Source: Anaerovibrio lipolyticus LB2005 (GTDB taxonomy: Bacteria; Bacillota; Negativicutes; Selenomonadales; Selenomonadaceae). Taken from it: a stretch of 64,000 nt of DNA. A model generated the notes under the pieces. That model was given only the letters and a program-made list of their open reading frames with translations. It made no database searches and was not told the DNA's origin. This document shows positions 8,080 to 17,640 of the stretch, one piece after another; the first letter of the stretch is position 1, and every line of letters begins with the position of its first letter. Position numbers and translations under genes: made by a program. The stretch is taken from contig NZ_JHYA01000003.1 of the NCBI RefSeq assembly GCF_000621545.1, positions 186,001 to 250,000 on the forward strand, given 5' to 3'.

Positions 8080-8949
8080 ATGCTGGAAGCTATCGGGCGT
8101 GTTGGTACGAGCTCCAGGCAGCGCAATTATCAGTTGGTTGCCCAGTACCGTGCCAATTTAGGACGGAACCTGATGCCCTCAAATACATCACAGCTGCAAC
8201 TATCCGTTAAGAAGAATCATACCAGTCATTCTTCCGGAATAAGCTCCAGTGATGCGATTGAAACTGCCAGCATCAGGTCCAAATTGCAGGAGGGACAAAG
8301 GCTTTCCTCTATTGAAATGGACCATCTCAGTTTAAAGAATCCCGCACTCCACCGCAAGGCAGAAGATGTGGAGGAAGCCAGAGTAAGCTTCGAAAATTCG
8401 CTGGCTGGCTGTCACACCAAGCAGGAGGCCCGGGATACTCTTATGAAGGCTCTCAACAGGGATGCCAATACCGCAATAAGGGCTTCTGCTACAGAGAGCT
8501 CTGAAGATAATGATATTATCGATGAGCAGGAGGCTGAGGCCTCAACAGTACAGCAGATGGTAACCAGCCTTATGACTCAGATTAAGGCAAGCCTTGGAAA
8601 CAGCACAAAGGCCGGCAAAACTGCTGAAATCGCAGCATCCGCCAAGGCCATCAAGGCTGATGTGGAAACTGCCTCTGAGACATCAATGCCGTTACCACCA
8701 TTAAAGGACACCAATCCTGGAGCCAATGATCAGGATATTTTGGAAACATTTCTCTTTAAGATTAGGGCATTACAAAATGCCTGGGATAAATTCGTTCATA
8801 CACAAGATTATAAGACTATGCCGGAGGGTATTAAAGAAGCCGGAAAGCAGCAGCCAGATAGTCGTGTAATGGATATGATTAAGCGTTATAGTCCTTATAA
8901 AATTCAAGCACAGATGGCTACTGCGTCCAATGTGGATATTGCACAGTAA
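8080..8949 (+). CDS. Hypothetical cytoplasmic protein, Ala/Ser/Thr-rich
   Basis: A 289-residue protein with no signal peptide or membrane span. The ATG at 8080 is chosen because AAGGAGG lies 9 nt upstream; an in-frame GTG at 8071 lies within that ribosome site. The sequence is rich in Ala, Ser, Lys and Gln, with low-complexity helical stretches (for example TAEIAASAKAIKADVETASE) and predicted disorder. I cannot assign a family. Its composition resembles flagellar hook-length or chaperone-like proteins, but no flagellar genes lie nearby. It is monocistronic, between terminators. Confidence 0.65.
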   Translation: MLEAIGRVGTSSRQRNYQLVAQYRANLGRNLMPSNTSQLQLSVKKNHTSHSSGISSSDAIETASIRSKLQEGQRLSSIEMDHLSLKNPALHRKAEDVEEARVSFENSLAGCHTKQEARDTLMKALNRDANTAIRASATESSEDNDIIDEQEAEASTVQQMVTSLMTQIKASLGNSTKAGKTAEIAASAKAIKADVETASETSMPLPPLKDTNPGANDQDILETFLFKIRALQNAWDKFVHTQDYKTMPEGIKEAGKQQPDSRVMDMIKRYSPYKIQAQMATASNVDIAQ

Positions 8950-8984
8950 CTAATATTCTGTAAAGCATTCTCCCGTAGAACTGG

Positions 8985-9030
8985 AAAAGCCGGGCGTCAC
9001 TTATGTGGCGTCCGGCCTTTCTGCTTTTTT
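8985..9030. terminator. Terminator between convergent genes
   Basis: The stem GCCGGGCGTCAC / GTGGCGTCCGGC is followed on the plus strand by CTTT...CTTTTTT and preceded by AAAA. It serves the gene at 8080 and possibly the opposing kinase gene. Confidence 0.75.
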
Positions 9031-9062
9031 GCGTTTTATTATTTTATTAATCTATCTTGTGG

Positions 9063-12035
9063 CTATGCCTCTGCCTTCTTAAACAGATAGGTCAGAGTAT
9101 CCATCATTTTCTTTACATCAATAGGCTTGGCCAGGTGGTCATTCATACCAACCTCCAGGGCTCTCTCCTTATCCTCCTTAAAGGCATTGGCCGTCATGGC
9201 AACGATAATGATACCAGCCTTTGCCTTGTCGTCCAGATTGCGGATTTTTCTGGTGGCCTCATAACCATTAAGATTTGGCATCTGTATATCCATAAGAATC
9301 ATATCATAATAGCCAGCCTCGGCCTTGGTAAGCATATCAACACACTCAACGCCATCACAGGCATGCTCCACCTTAAAGCCGCTGTCCTCCAAAATAGCTG
9401 TGGCAATTTCTGCATTGAGTTCATTATCCTCAGCCAAAAGAATACGCTTGCCGGAAAAATCCGGTGCCGCCTCCTGAACATTGTTGTCCACTGCAGCAGA
9501 CGGTTCCTCCCCAATTCTGTGAGGGGTCCGAAAAACTATTTCGGTGCCTTCTCCCAGTTTACTGTGGACTTCAATTTCACCATTCATCATCTCCACGAGA
9601 TTCTTAACGATGGCCATACCAAGTCCAGTACCCTGGATACCGCTCTGTGATGTGTTACGGGCTCTGGAGAACTGCTCGAAAATCTCCGCCACAAACTCCT
9701 CTGACATACCGATGCCGGTGTCCCTGATGGATACCTCCACCAAACACTGCTCCGCCTTTTTTCCAGGCAATTCCTTAACCCGAATCTGAATCATACCGCC
9801 CTCAGGGGTATACTTCACAGAATTGCTTACAATGTTCATAACCACCTCAGACAAATGGGTTTTGTCAAGGTAAAGATAGCGATGCTGTAGGTCACAGGAA
9901 ACCTCCAGCTTGAGATTCTTCTTCTTTATTTCTCCCTCAAATACTGCAACACAGGCATTTAACAGCTTTATGCCATCCTCCAGCTCTTCATCAATAACAA
10001 CCTTTTTGTTTTCGATACGGGACATTTCCAAGACATTATTCAGTATGTCCAAAAGCTGATAGCTGGCCAGCTTAACCTTTTTGCGGTACTCCTTGTTCAG
10101 TTCAACATTATCAGGGTCCCTTTCCTCCAGCTCCGTAAAGCCAATAATAGCGTTGAGCGGTGTACGAATATCGTGGGACATATTAAACAGGAAGGAGGTT
10201 TTGGCCTGATTTGCCACATCGGCAGCTTCACGGGCTTCCTCCAGCTTTTTGTGCTGACTCTGAAGCATTTCGTTAAGCACCTGGGTTTTCTCCAGCTGAA
10301 TATCCTGAGCAGCAGTAAGCTCCTCAAGACGTAATTGTCTGTCCTGCAAAATGCTATTAAGGGTGGTGATTTCCTGTATCTGCTTTTCCGACTCATCCAA
10401 ATGCTCACGATTACGCCTGTTTTCTCTGGAAATAAAGAATAATATCAGGCTGAAAACCACAACAATGGCACCAATTGGAATCCATATATTTTGTTTCAAA
10501 AATTCACCGGGATTCATATCCAAATGGGGCATATAGGAATAGGACCGTGTCAGGGTAAAATCCTTGTCCATAAGAGTTATACCGTGATTCAACACGCTGA
10601 TTCCTATAGCATCCACATTCATTCCGTCAAATCCAACAGCTGCATCATCCGGCAGCTGGACTGCGTGAAGAACATTATAGCTGGTTTTTTTGGGCAAAAG
10701 TGAATCTGTTCTCAGACCACTTACAATAGCTACATCCGCCTCTCCCTTAACGACTGCATCCATGGCCTCCTCGTCGGTATCGTAATAAATAACTGGATTA
10801 TTAGGATAATAAACCGCCCTGAAGTCATCCAGCATCCCCAAACGACCGGCAACGGCAATTTTTACCTTGCTCATGTCTGGGTAATCCCCTTTATACAGTA
10901 CATTAAAGTATGAGTTTATTACGGGATCACTTGGCAGCATATCATATTCCTCAGCAATCCAGTAGTTAGAAATTTCAGGAAATATAGAATCTACCTCATT
11001 TTCCTGCAGAGCCTTGACCAAGGCTTCAAATGTATCATAGCCCTTGTACTCTATATTAATTTCAGTGTACCCCAACGCCTTAAAAATTTCGGGAACAAGA
11101 TCCTTTACAACACCGGTTACCTCACCATTGGAATCCGTATCACTATATGGCAAATAATTATTGAGATAACCCACCCTATAAGTATCATGAGTTTCCAGCC
11201 ATTGGCACTCCTCCTGGGAAAGGGCAGTTGTAAAAACCGTACGTTTAAACCATTTTTTACTCAGATCGTTAATATAATTCTGATTTTCTTTATAAAGTCT
11301 GTGCTGGGCCCTATTCAAATCCTCAAGAATATCCGGACGGAACTTGCTGACCGTAAGATAGAAATCCGTTACGCCGGCTTCCATGCAAACCTCAAACCCC
11401 ATATTGCGAAAAGTGTTGTACGCCTCCGCAATTATAACGTCTACATAGCCACTTTTAAGGGCATTATCCCGGTCTTTAATATCATCATAGATTACTAATG
11501 TCGCATTAATGTTATGCGTGGCGATATATTGCTCCGCCACCTTGGTATGGGCACCTGTCAACGTGCCTATCCGCTTTCCGTTCAGTGACTCCGGTTCCGT
11601 GGTCACATGAGGATTGGTAATGCGTTTGAAAAATAAATACTGGCTTTCCCCCATAGGATCCTTGGGATAGCTGATAACCGCCTCTCGCTCCGGTCTGTAG
11701 GCCAGCCCCCCCAGCATGTCGATCTCTCCACGCAACAGCTTCTCATACAGTTCTCCATAAGGGCCATAGACATATTCATATTTCCAGTTTGTATAGAGCT
11801 TTAATCGCTGCAAATAATCGTAGCCATAGCCACTTTTAACCGAGCCATCATGATCACCCAGCTGAAAGTTTTCTTCGGAAAAATAACCTACACGAACTAC
11901 CTTTTCGGCATTAGCCTCCACAGGCACCGCAGAATATAACCTAAAAGCCCCCACAAGGCAAGCAAAAAACGCCACAAGGCAAAACAGCAGCTTTATTTTG
12001 TTTAAAAATATTCTTTGGTCACGTCGCATTCTCAT
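9063..12035 (-). CDS. Hybrid sensor histidine kinase with two periplasmic substrate-binding domains
   Basis: A 990-residue membrane kinase. An N-terminal hydrophobic signal/anchor (about residues 12-32) leads to two consecutive SBP_bac_3-type solute-binding domains (about 45-270 and 285-515) predicted to lie in the periplasm. A membrane span at about 527-547 and a coiled coil follow. The HisKA motif NMSHDIRTPLNAI has its phospho-acceptor at about His621, and the HATPase contains the GTGLGMAI box. A C-terminal receiver has its Asp near 916 (LMDIQMPNLNGYEA). The first sensor domain is clearly homologous to that of the GGDEF protein at 40362-42557 (shared VRVGY, KSG-YDYLQ, YTNW-Y-YVYG). It probably senses an amino-acid-like ligand and needs a separate HPt partner. 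No DNA-binding regulator is adjacent. Confidence 0.95.
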   Translation of the reverse strand: MRMRRDQRIFLNKIKLLFCLVAFFACLVGAFRLYSAVPVEANAEKVVRVGYFSEENFQLGDHDGSVKSGYGYDYLQRLKLYTNWKYEYVYGPYGELYEKLLRGEIDMLGGLAYRPEREAVISYPKDPMGESQYLFFKRITNPHVTTEPESLNGKRIGTLTGAHTKVAEQYIATHNINATLVIYDDIKDRDNALKSGYVDVIIAEAYNTFRNMGFEVCMEAGVTDFYLTVSKFRPDILEDLNRAQHRLYKENQNYINDLSKKWFKRTVFTTALSQEECQWLETHDTYRVGYLNNYLPYSDTDSNGEVTGVVKDLVPEIFKALGYTEINIEYKGYDTFEALVKALQENEVDSIFPEISNYWIAEEYDMLPSDPVINSYFNVLYKGDYPDMSKVKIAVAGRLGMLDDFRAVYYPNNPVIYYDTDEEAMDAVVKGEADVAIVSGLRTDSLLPKKTSYNVLHAVQLPDDAAVGFDGMNVDAIGISVLNHGITLMDKDFTLTRSYSYMPHLDMNPGEFLKQNIWIPIGAIVVVFSLILFFISRENRRNREHLDESEKQIQEITTLNSILQDRQLRLEELTAAQDIQLEKTQVLNEMLQSQHKKLEEAREAADVANQAKTSFLFNMSHDIRTPLNAIIGFTELEERDPDNVELNKEYRKKVKLASYQLLDILNNVLEMSRIENKKVVIDEELEDGIKLLNACVAVFEGEIKKKNLKLEVSCDLQHRYLYLDKTHLSEVVMNIVSNSVKYTPEGGMIQIRVKELPGKKAEQCLVEVSIRDTGIGMSEEFVAEIFEQFSRARNTSQSGIQGTGLGMAIVKNLVEMMNGEIEVHSKLGEGTEIVFRTPHRIGEEPSAAVDNNVQEAAPDFSGKRILLAEDNELNAEIATAILEDSGFKVEHACDGVECVDMLTKAEAGYYDMILMDIQMPNLNGYEATRKIRNLDDKAKAGIIIVAMTANAFKEDKERALEVGMNDHLAKPIDVKKMMDTLTYLFKKAEA

Positions 12036-12275
12036 GAGTCTCCCATATTTTTATACAAAGAAAAGAAATATTACTATCATAATCTCTGATTTGGATACAT
12101 TATACGTTAGTATATTCGCTAATATTATATCAAAAATTAGCCTGCATATTAACTAAAAAATACCAAAATAGAGAATTTTTTGCCAATTTGCTTCAATAAA
12201 GAGAGGTTCCTATTGGACTATGTGACGCAAAAGTTGTATTATGAAAAAGAAAGTTTCACAGCAGGAGGATTCACA

Positions 12276-12575
12276 ATGCTTAATAAAAACTACATGGCTG
12301 GCAATGCCCACCTCTCCTCAGAGGCAGCAGAGCCCTTTGAAGTACGAATCAAAAGAGATAAGCCTGAGCTGGCTCAGGGGGTAGACAAGCTACTGGAGCT
12401 TGTGCCGGAGGAAATATACAAACGGGCTTTCAAAAATATTCAAACCTTTAACAAACGGGGAGATACACTGCTCATAGTCAGCGGAGGCATATTGGAGCGC
12501 ACATTTCTGGAGCGTGACTGTATTCCTGCATTGAAGGAAGCCTTTGGTGTGACCAAGGTTCAGATTATCGGATAA
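12276..12575 (+). CDS. Small hypothetical protein
   Basis: A 99-residue protein beginning MLNKNYMAGNAHLSSEAAEP. ATG 12276 is preferred over earlier in-frame codons because GGAGG lies 8 nt upstream. There is no signal peptide or membrane span. The C-terminal half is hydrophobic and compact (NKRGDTLLIVSGGILERTF), suggesting a folded domain. I do not recognise the family. It is followed directly by tRNA-Glu. Confidence 0.65.
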   Translation: MLNKNYMAGNAHLSSEAAEPFEVRIKRDKPELAQGVDKLLELVPEEIYKRAFKNIQTFNKRGDTLLIVSGGILERTFLERDCIPALKEAFGVTKVQIIG

Positions 12576-12638
12576 TGGTGCTTTTTTAATTTTTCCTTGA
12601 CTCAGGGCGTTTTTTGTAGTAGTATATTTCTTGTTCAC

Positions 12639-12713
12639 GGCGCGTTGGTCAAGTGGTTAAGACTCCGCCCTCTCACGGCGGCTTCAGGGGTTCGAATCCC
12701 CTACGCGTCACCA
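12639..12713 (+). tRNA. tRNA-Glu (anticodon CTC)
   Basis: The 75-nt cloverleaf has acceptor arms GGCGCGT and ACGCGTC (one G-U pair), anticodon stem CGCC/GGCG with loop CTCTCAC, and the T-arm GGGGTTCGAATCCCC. The discriminator base and CCA are encoded. The CTC anticodon decodes GAG. Its presence supports a chromosome-like or chromid nature for this replicon. Confidence 0.93.
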
Positions 12714-12720
12714 GAAATCA

Positions 12721-12749
12721 CAGCCCAGGATTTTGTCCTGGGCTTTTTT
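12721..12749 (+). terminator. Terminator after tRNA-Glu
   Basis: AGCCCAGGA and TCCTGGGCT form a 9-bp stem followed by TTTTTT. Confidence 0.85.
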
Positions 12750-12773
12750 GTTAGCTTTGGGAGTTTTGTATAA

Positions 12774-14537
12774 ATGGATAGGAAAAAAATAGGAACATAT
12801 ATTATCAACAGCATTATCTGCTGGGCACTTATGAACGTGTTGTTTTATGCCACCACAGGGGATAGCAGTATCAGCTTTAACTTGATATTTACCGCTGAAT
12901 CATTAATATGTGGTTTGCTTATTTTTATTACCCAGTTCACCAGCGGATATCCTTTATTTCATAAGAAATGGGCGCCCTTCCTTTTTATCACCGGTTGGTG
13001 GTATATTTATGCCCTTTATAAATATATGTTCATCGATGCAGGGCCTGCTTCCCACGAAAGCGAAATAATTGCCGGCATGGGAGGTGCTGCCAGCTTTATG
13101 ATGGTACAATTTCTGCTGGAAAAATATACCAACAAAAAAGCCCTTCTGTACCTTTTGGACGGCCTGCAATTCATCTATTGCCTGCCTCCTGTTTTGTCCC
13201 TTATACACTATCAGTTATATGGCACCCTCATAACCTACGAGGAAGCCACAGCCATACGTAACACAAATCTTAGGGAAACCCTTGAATGGATAATGACCTA
13301 TATGGGGCCTCTTTACATTGGCCTTGTAGCAATAGCCCTTGCAGGACTTTTTCTTCTTATAAACAGGCTGAGGACCCTGCTTTCATCCCAGCAAAAAGAG
13401 GACAGAAAGCCTCCCGTATTGATTGCCTCCATAGGTATAACCCTGGCGGTTTCCCTTCTGCCATGGAATATGTGGAGCCAAACGGATTTTATGGGGCCAT
13501 ATATTAAGGCTGTCCGCTACAGTATGGGTTTAAGCCAATATTACAGAAATATTGAAGCCAAAAAAGACAGCATTGCCATTTCTGACGATACCCCTATTAC
13601 CAGCTCTCCCCACACTATTATTATGGTTATTGGTGAATCTGCCACCCGTGACAAAATGAAGGCCTACACCCCTGATTACAAATACGATGATACACCATGG
13701 CTAAGCCGGCAGCTAAATAACCCTAATTTTATTATCTTCAATAACGCCTATGCTTGTCAGAGTCTCACCCAGCAGGTGCTGGAAAGCGCTCTTACGGAAA
13801 AGAGTGCCTACCATGAAAAGGATTTTCTGGACAGCATGAACATTATTGATATTGCCAAAAAGAAGGGCTACAAAACCTATTGGATCACCAATCTGGGGAA
13901 AAACAACAATGAATCCTCCTTCTTCAATGTGGCCTCCCGGGCAGATTACCTCCTGAATACGGGAAATGATGACGACCACAGTATGTTGGCAGAGCTAAGC
14001 CAGATTAATCCTCAGGAAAATAACCTTGTTATACTTCACGGCAACGGCAGCCATGCCGCCTACAAGGAGCGCTATCCAAAGGAAAAGGCTGTATTCACTG
14101 AGGATTCCAAGGAAGCAGAATACGCCAACAGCATCCGCTACACAGATGAATTTTTACAGTCCATATACGAATATGCAAAGGATAATCTGAATCTTCAGGT
14201 CATGCTGTATTTTTCCGACCATGGTGAGCACATGAGAACCGGCCATACTCCTAATGACCAGAATTATGTGAAGGTCCGCATCCCCATGTTTATTTATTTA
14301 GGTGATGAATACCTTAAAAATAATTCGTCAAAATCCAAAATTCTTATGGACAGGAAAAATACCTTCTTCACCAACGATATGATGTATAACACCCTTAGTG
14401 GAATTATGAACGCAGAATCCAATTATTATATTTCCAACGAGGATTTAACCAACCCTGCTTACGATTTTACTGCTGACACCCTATGGACCTTCGGCAACAC
14501 CATAAAGGTCTCCGAAGACCCATTTTTAAAAGAATAA
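12774..14537 (+). CDS. EptA-like phosphoethanolamine transferase (sulfatase fold)
   Basis: A 587-residue inner-membrane enzyme of the alkaline-phosphatase/sulfatase superfamily. About five transmembrane helices occupy residues 8-220. A periplasmic catalytic domain follows, with the metal-binding motif VIGESATRDKM (about 280), a candidate Thr nucleophile in ACQSLTQQVLESA (about 325) and the C-terminal YFSDHGEHM motif (about 480). These match lipid A or core phosphoethanolamine transferases, which modify LPS and confer cationic-peptide resistance. This implies an outer membrane. The substrate could be another envelope glycan or a glycerophosphate donor. GGGAG lies upstream of the ATG, just after the tRNA terminator. 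Confidence 0.85.
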   Translation: MDRKKIGTYIINSIICWALMNVLFYATTGDSSISFNLIFTAESLICGLLIFITQFTSGYPLFHKKWAPFLFITGWWYIYALYKYMFIDAGPASHESEIIAGMGGAASFMMVQFLLEKYTNKKALLYLLDGLQFIYCLPPVLSLIHYQLYGTLITYEEATAIRNTNLRETLEWIMTYMGPLYIGLVAIALAGLFLLINRLRTLLSSQQKEDRKPPVLIASIGITLAVSLLPWNMWSQTDFMGPYIKAVRYSMGLSQYYRNIEAKKDSIAISDDTPITSSPHTIIMVIGESATRDKMKAYTPDYKYDDTPWLSRQLNNPNFIIFNNAYACQSLTQQVLESALTEKSAYHEKDFLDSMNIIDIAKKKGYKTYWITNLGKNNNESSFFNVASRADYLLNTGNDDDHSMLAELSQINPQENNLVILHGNGSHAAYKERYPKEKAVFTEDSKEAEYANSIRYTDEFLQSIYEYAKDNLNLQVMLYFSDHGEHMRTGHTPNDQNYVKVRIPMFIYLGDEYLKNNSSKSKILMDRKNTFFTNDMMYNTLSGIMNAESNYYISNEDLTNPAYDFTADTLWTFGNTIKVSEDPFLKE

Positions 14538-14597
14538 TAACACGAAATCTAAAGTTCATCTTCATCTTTCAGATTTGATTCACTAAGATTTCATAAT

Positions 14598-14660
14598 AAA
14601 AAGAGATTGCCCATTACGAGATATGGCTTGGCAAAGTCCCGTAGAATGCAATCTCTTTTT
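14598..14660. terminator. Long bidirectional hairpin between convergent genes
   Basis: Perfect 13-bp arms AAAAAGAGATTGC and GCAATCTCTTTTT enclose a loop of 37 nt that can form an inner stem (CATTACG with CGTAGAATG). The A and T tracts on either side let it terminate both the EptA-like gene and copA. A small stable RNA from this locus is also possible. Confidence 0.7.
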
Positions 14661-14690
14661 CGTATACATTTTTTAGTTTTCTTTTACCTA

Positions 14691-14894
14691 CTAACCTACT
14701 AGTTCATAGCCAGCTTCTTCGATTACGGCCTTAAATTCTGCCTGTGGAATGTCACGACCTGCCTTTACCACTGCAGTTTTTGCCTCCAGATTCACATTAA
14801 CCTCGGTAACCCCGTCCATTTTGGACAGCGCCTCAGTAACATGCTTCTGGCAATGCATACACATCATACCCTCAATTTTTAAAGTCTTTTCCAT
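14691..14894 (-). CDS. Possible internal CopZ-like chaperone start within copA
   Basis: Inside copA, in frame, ATG at 14894 begins MEKTLKIEGMMCMHC and runs to the common stop, giving a 67-residue HMA domain typical of free CopZ copper chaperones. A perfect AAGGAGG (14903-14909) lies 8 nt upstream, far stronger than expected by chance within a coding region. The same DNA could therefore yield a fused ATPase and a separate chaperone. Alternatively, a separate copZ was recently fused to copA and its ribosome site is a relic. Confidence 0.5.
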   Translation of the reverse strand: MEKTLKIEGMMCMHCQKHVTEALSKMDGVTEVNVNLEAKTAVVKAGRDIPQAEFKAVIEEAGYELVG

Positions 14895-17243
14895 AATTTT
14901 TTCCTCCTTAAAATCTTCACTGGTTGTTTCAGCTGGTTTTTCTGATATATTTAATAGGGCTTCCGGCTTAAAAAATCTCAGCCGCAAAGCGTTTAAACAA
15001 ACGCAAACACTGGACATACTCATGGCAGCTGCCCCCATTACCGGAGATAGCTTAATTCCAAAGGTGGTGTACAAAGCCCCTGCTGCCACCGGGATACATA
15101 TCACATTATAAAAGAAGGCCCAAAAAAGATTTTCCTTAATATTGCGCATAACCGCCTTACTTAATTTAACGGCACTGACCGCATCCAGTAGGTCATTTCT
15201 TATCAATACTGCATCGGCACTTTCAATGGCGATATCAGTACCTGCCCCAATGGCAATACCCAAATCAGCCCGTGCCAATGCAGGCGCGTCGTTGATTCCG
15301 TCACCTATCATGGCCACCCGATGGCCATTGCCCTGAAGCGCAGCAATATGAGCCTCCTTATGCTCCGGCAAAACTCCCGCGATGGCCCTTGGTATATCCA
15401 GTCTGCGCCGTATGGCCTCGCCAGTCCGCTGATTATCCCCGGTAAGCATAACCACCTCAATACCCATTTCCTTAAAGAGTCCTATGGCCTCAGCACTGGT
15501 GGACTTTTCACTATCCGCCGCCCCCAGAATGCCAATTAATACATTATTCTGGGCAAATAACAACGGGGTACGGCCCTGATCCGCCAGCTCATCCAGATAC
15601 TCCTGATATGGTGCAGTATTAATACCCTGTTCCTCCATGAAGCTCTGACTTCCGGCCAAATACTGGCCATCAGCCTCCAGTCCCCGACCAAATACAGCCT
15701 TAATATTTGTCATGGACATGGCCTCAATACCCTTGGCATCCGCATAATTCAAAACTGCCTCTGCCAAAGGATGCTCGCTGCCCTTTTCCATTCCTGCAGC
15801 TATGGAAATAAGCTCCCTTTCGGTTACGTCAATGGCCTTTACATCCGTAATCACAGGCTTTCCATCAGTAATGGTACCCGTTTTATCCATTACCACCGTA
15901 TCAATATTGTGAGCAATTTCCAATGCTTCCCCGGATTTTATCAAAATTCCGTTTTCCGCCCCCTTGCCAGTGCCCACCATAATGGCCACAGGAGTTGCCA
16001 ATCCCAAAGCACATGGGCAGGAAATAACCAGAATGGATATTACAATTGAAAAAACGAATTCCACACTGGCTCCCATAATCAGCCAAATAAGGCCGGCGGT
16101 ACAGGCTATCATAATAACCACGGGAACGAAAATTCCCGCTATTTTATCCGCCATGCGGGCAATAGGGGCCTTGGAGGCACTGGCTTCATCCACCAGCCTG
16201 ATTATCTGGCTAATGGTGGTATCCTCCCCCACCCGCAACGCCTTAAATTTAATGAATCCATTTTTATTGATGGTGGCGGAAATAACCTTATCCCCCACTG
16301 TCTTTTCCACAGGAATACTTTCCCCGGAAATAGCTGATTCGTCAATACTGGTGGAGCCTTCGGTAATCACACCATCCACAGGAATCCTTTCCCCTGGCCG
16401 CACCACCACAATATCGCCAATAACAAGGCTCTCCACAGCCACCAGCTGCTCAGCTCCGTCTCTTATAACAGTAGCCTGCTTTGGCGCCAAATCCATGAGC
16501 TTTTCCAGAGCTCGACTGGTCTGTCCCTTGGCCCGGGCCTCCAAATATTTTCCCAGGGTTATCAGGGTCACAATCATGCCCGCCGACTCAAAATACAAAT
16601 TGGTACTGTACTCGGTCACCAAGGCCATATCACCATGTCCCAGACCATATCCCATACGGAAAATGGCAAAGGCACCAAACAGGGCTGACGCCATAGAGCC
16701 CATTCCCACAAGGGTATCCATATTTGGCGCTCCCTGGACCATGGTACGAAACCCCACAATATAGAAATGGCGATTAAGATACATAATCGGCAGCACCAAA
16801 AGCAGCTGGGCAAAGGCAAAGGTTATGGCATTTTCGGGCCCGTCAAAAAGCTCCTTTATAACCTCTGGAACCGGGATTCCCAGCATATTCTCCAGCATCC
16901 CATGCATGGCAATATACATAACGGGAATTAAAAAAGCAAAGGACAATATAAGCCGCTGTAAAATTTCTCTGGCCTGTTTATCCGCCACCTTTTCACTGTT
17001 GTCAGCCCGTTCTGCAGCCTTTTTTTGCTGTCCCTTTACGCTGGCTCCATAGCCGGCCTGCTCCACTGCGGCAATAATAGCCTCCGGATTCGTCACAGAC
17101 TCATCGTATTCCAGCTGCATACTGTTGGTTAATAAATTAACGGCAACCTCCCGTGTACCAGCCACCTTTTCCACGGCCCGTTGCACCCGTGCCGAGCAGG
17201 CTGAGCAGGTCATGCCCGTTACATCAAACTTCTCTTTTTTCAA
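14691..17243 (-). CDS. copA: Copper-exporting P1B-type ATPase with C-terminal CopZ-like domain
   Basis: An 850-residue Cu(I)-exporting ATPase. An N-terminal heavy-metal-associated domain has GMTCSACSARV; the membrane region contains the ion-binding SCPCALGLATP; the phosphorylation site is VMDKTGTITDGKP; the HP motif is KGSEHPLAEA and the hinge GDGINDAPAL. A second metal-binding domain with GMMCMHCQKHV is fused at the C-terminus (last ~67 residues), which is unusual. The TTG at 17243 is chosen as start because AGGGGG lies 6 nt upstream, 14 nt after the csoR stop; longer frames would overlap csoR. It is co-transcribed with csoR from a promoter carrying two CsoR sites. Confidence 0.95.
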   Translation of the reverse strand: MKKEKFDVTGMTCSACSARVQRAVEKVAGTREVAVNLLTNSMQLEYDESVTNPEAIIAAVEQAGYGASVKGQQKKAAERADNSEKVADKQAREILQRLILSFAFLIPVMYIAMHGMLENMLGIPVPEVIKELFDGPENAITFAFAQLLLVLPIMYLNRHFYIVGFRTMVQGAPNMDTLVGMGSMASALFGAFAIFRMGYGLGHGDMALVTEYSTNLYFESAGMIVTLITLGKYLEARAKGQTSRALEKLMDLAPKQATVIRDGAEQLVAVESLVIGDIVVVRPGERIPVDGVITEGSTSIDESAISGESIPVEKTVGDKVISATINKNGFIKFKALRVGEDTTISQIIRLVDEASASKAPIARMADKIAGIFVPVVIMIACTAGLIWLIMGASVEFVFSIVISILVISCPCALGLATPVAIMVGTGKGAENGILIKSGEALEIAHNIDTVVMDKTGTITDGKPVITDVKAIDVTERELISIAAGMEKGSEHPLAEAVLNYADAKGIEAMSMTNIKAVFGRGLEADGQYLAGSQSFMEEQGINTAPYQEYLDELADQGRTPLLFAQNNVLIGILGAADSEKSTSAEAIGLFKEMGIEVVMLTGDNQRTGEAIRRRLDIPRAIAGVLPEHKEAHIAALQGNGHRVAMIGDGINDAPALARADLGIAIGAGTDIAIESADAVLIRNDLLDAVSAVKLSKAVMRNIKENLFWAFFYNVICIPVAAGALYTTFGIKLSPVMGAAAMSMSSVCVCLNALRLRFFKPEALLNISEKPAETTSEDFKEEKIMEKTLKIEGMMCMHCQKHVTEALSKMDGVTEVNVNLEAKTAVVKAGRDIPQAEFKAVIEEAGYELVG
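14903..14909 (-). promoter_or_regulatory. Internal ribosome binding site for the CopZ-like segment
   Basis: AAGGAGG on the minus strand, 8 nt before an in-frame ATG within copA. It encodes part of the linker DFKEEK. Confidence 0.6.
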
Positions 17244-17257
17244 AATATACCCCCTGG

Positions 17258-17608
17258 TTATTTCATAACCTTCTGTAAAAGGCAGCAAAGCTCATCCACA
17301 ACTGCGTCATTACCACTACGGATGTCCTCCACCACACAGCTATGAATATGTTGATTCAACAGCTCCTTGGTAAAGGCATTTAATGCGGACTGCACCGCAC
17401 TGACCTGGGTAAGAATATCCACACAATACCTGTCCTCATCCACCATATTGTGAATCCCCCGGATCTGTCCTTCAATACGGTTGAGGCGACGAATCAGTCC
17501 CTTATATTCCTCCCCATCCTTATCCCGGAATTTATGCTTATGAATGCCATCAGCCTCTGCACTTCCACAGCAACAGCAATGCTTTTCCTCTGTATTTATA
17601 TCACTCAT
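17258..17608 (-). CDS. csoR: Copper-sensing transcriptional repressor, CsoR family
   Basis: A 116-residue all-helical repressor (CsoR/RcnR family) that releases DNA on binding Cu(I). The Cys-His-Cys copper ligands are visible in RYCVDILTQ (first Cys, about residue 62) and NQHIHSC (about 85-91). The N-terminal extension carries an unusual Cys-rich CCCCGS run plus His residues that might bind extra metal. It is the first gene of a csoR-copA operon and should repress its own promoter through the tandem sites at 17641-17677. Confidence 0.93.
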   Translation of the reverse strand: MSDINTEEKHCCCCGSAEADGIHKHKFRDKDGEEYKGLIRRLNRIEGQIRGIHNMVDEDRYCVDILTQVSAVQSALNAFTKELLNQHIHSCVVEDIRSGNDAVVDELCCLLQKVMK

Positions 17609-17640
17609 TGTAAACTCTCCTCATCGCACACGGCATTAAT

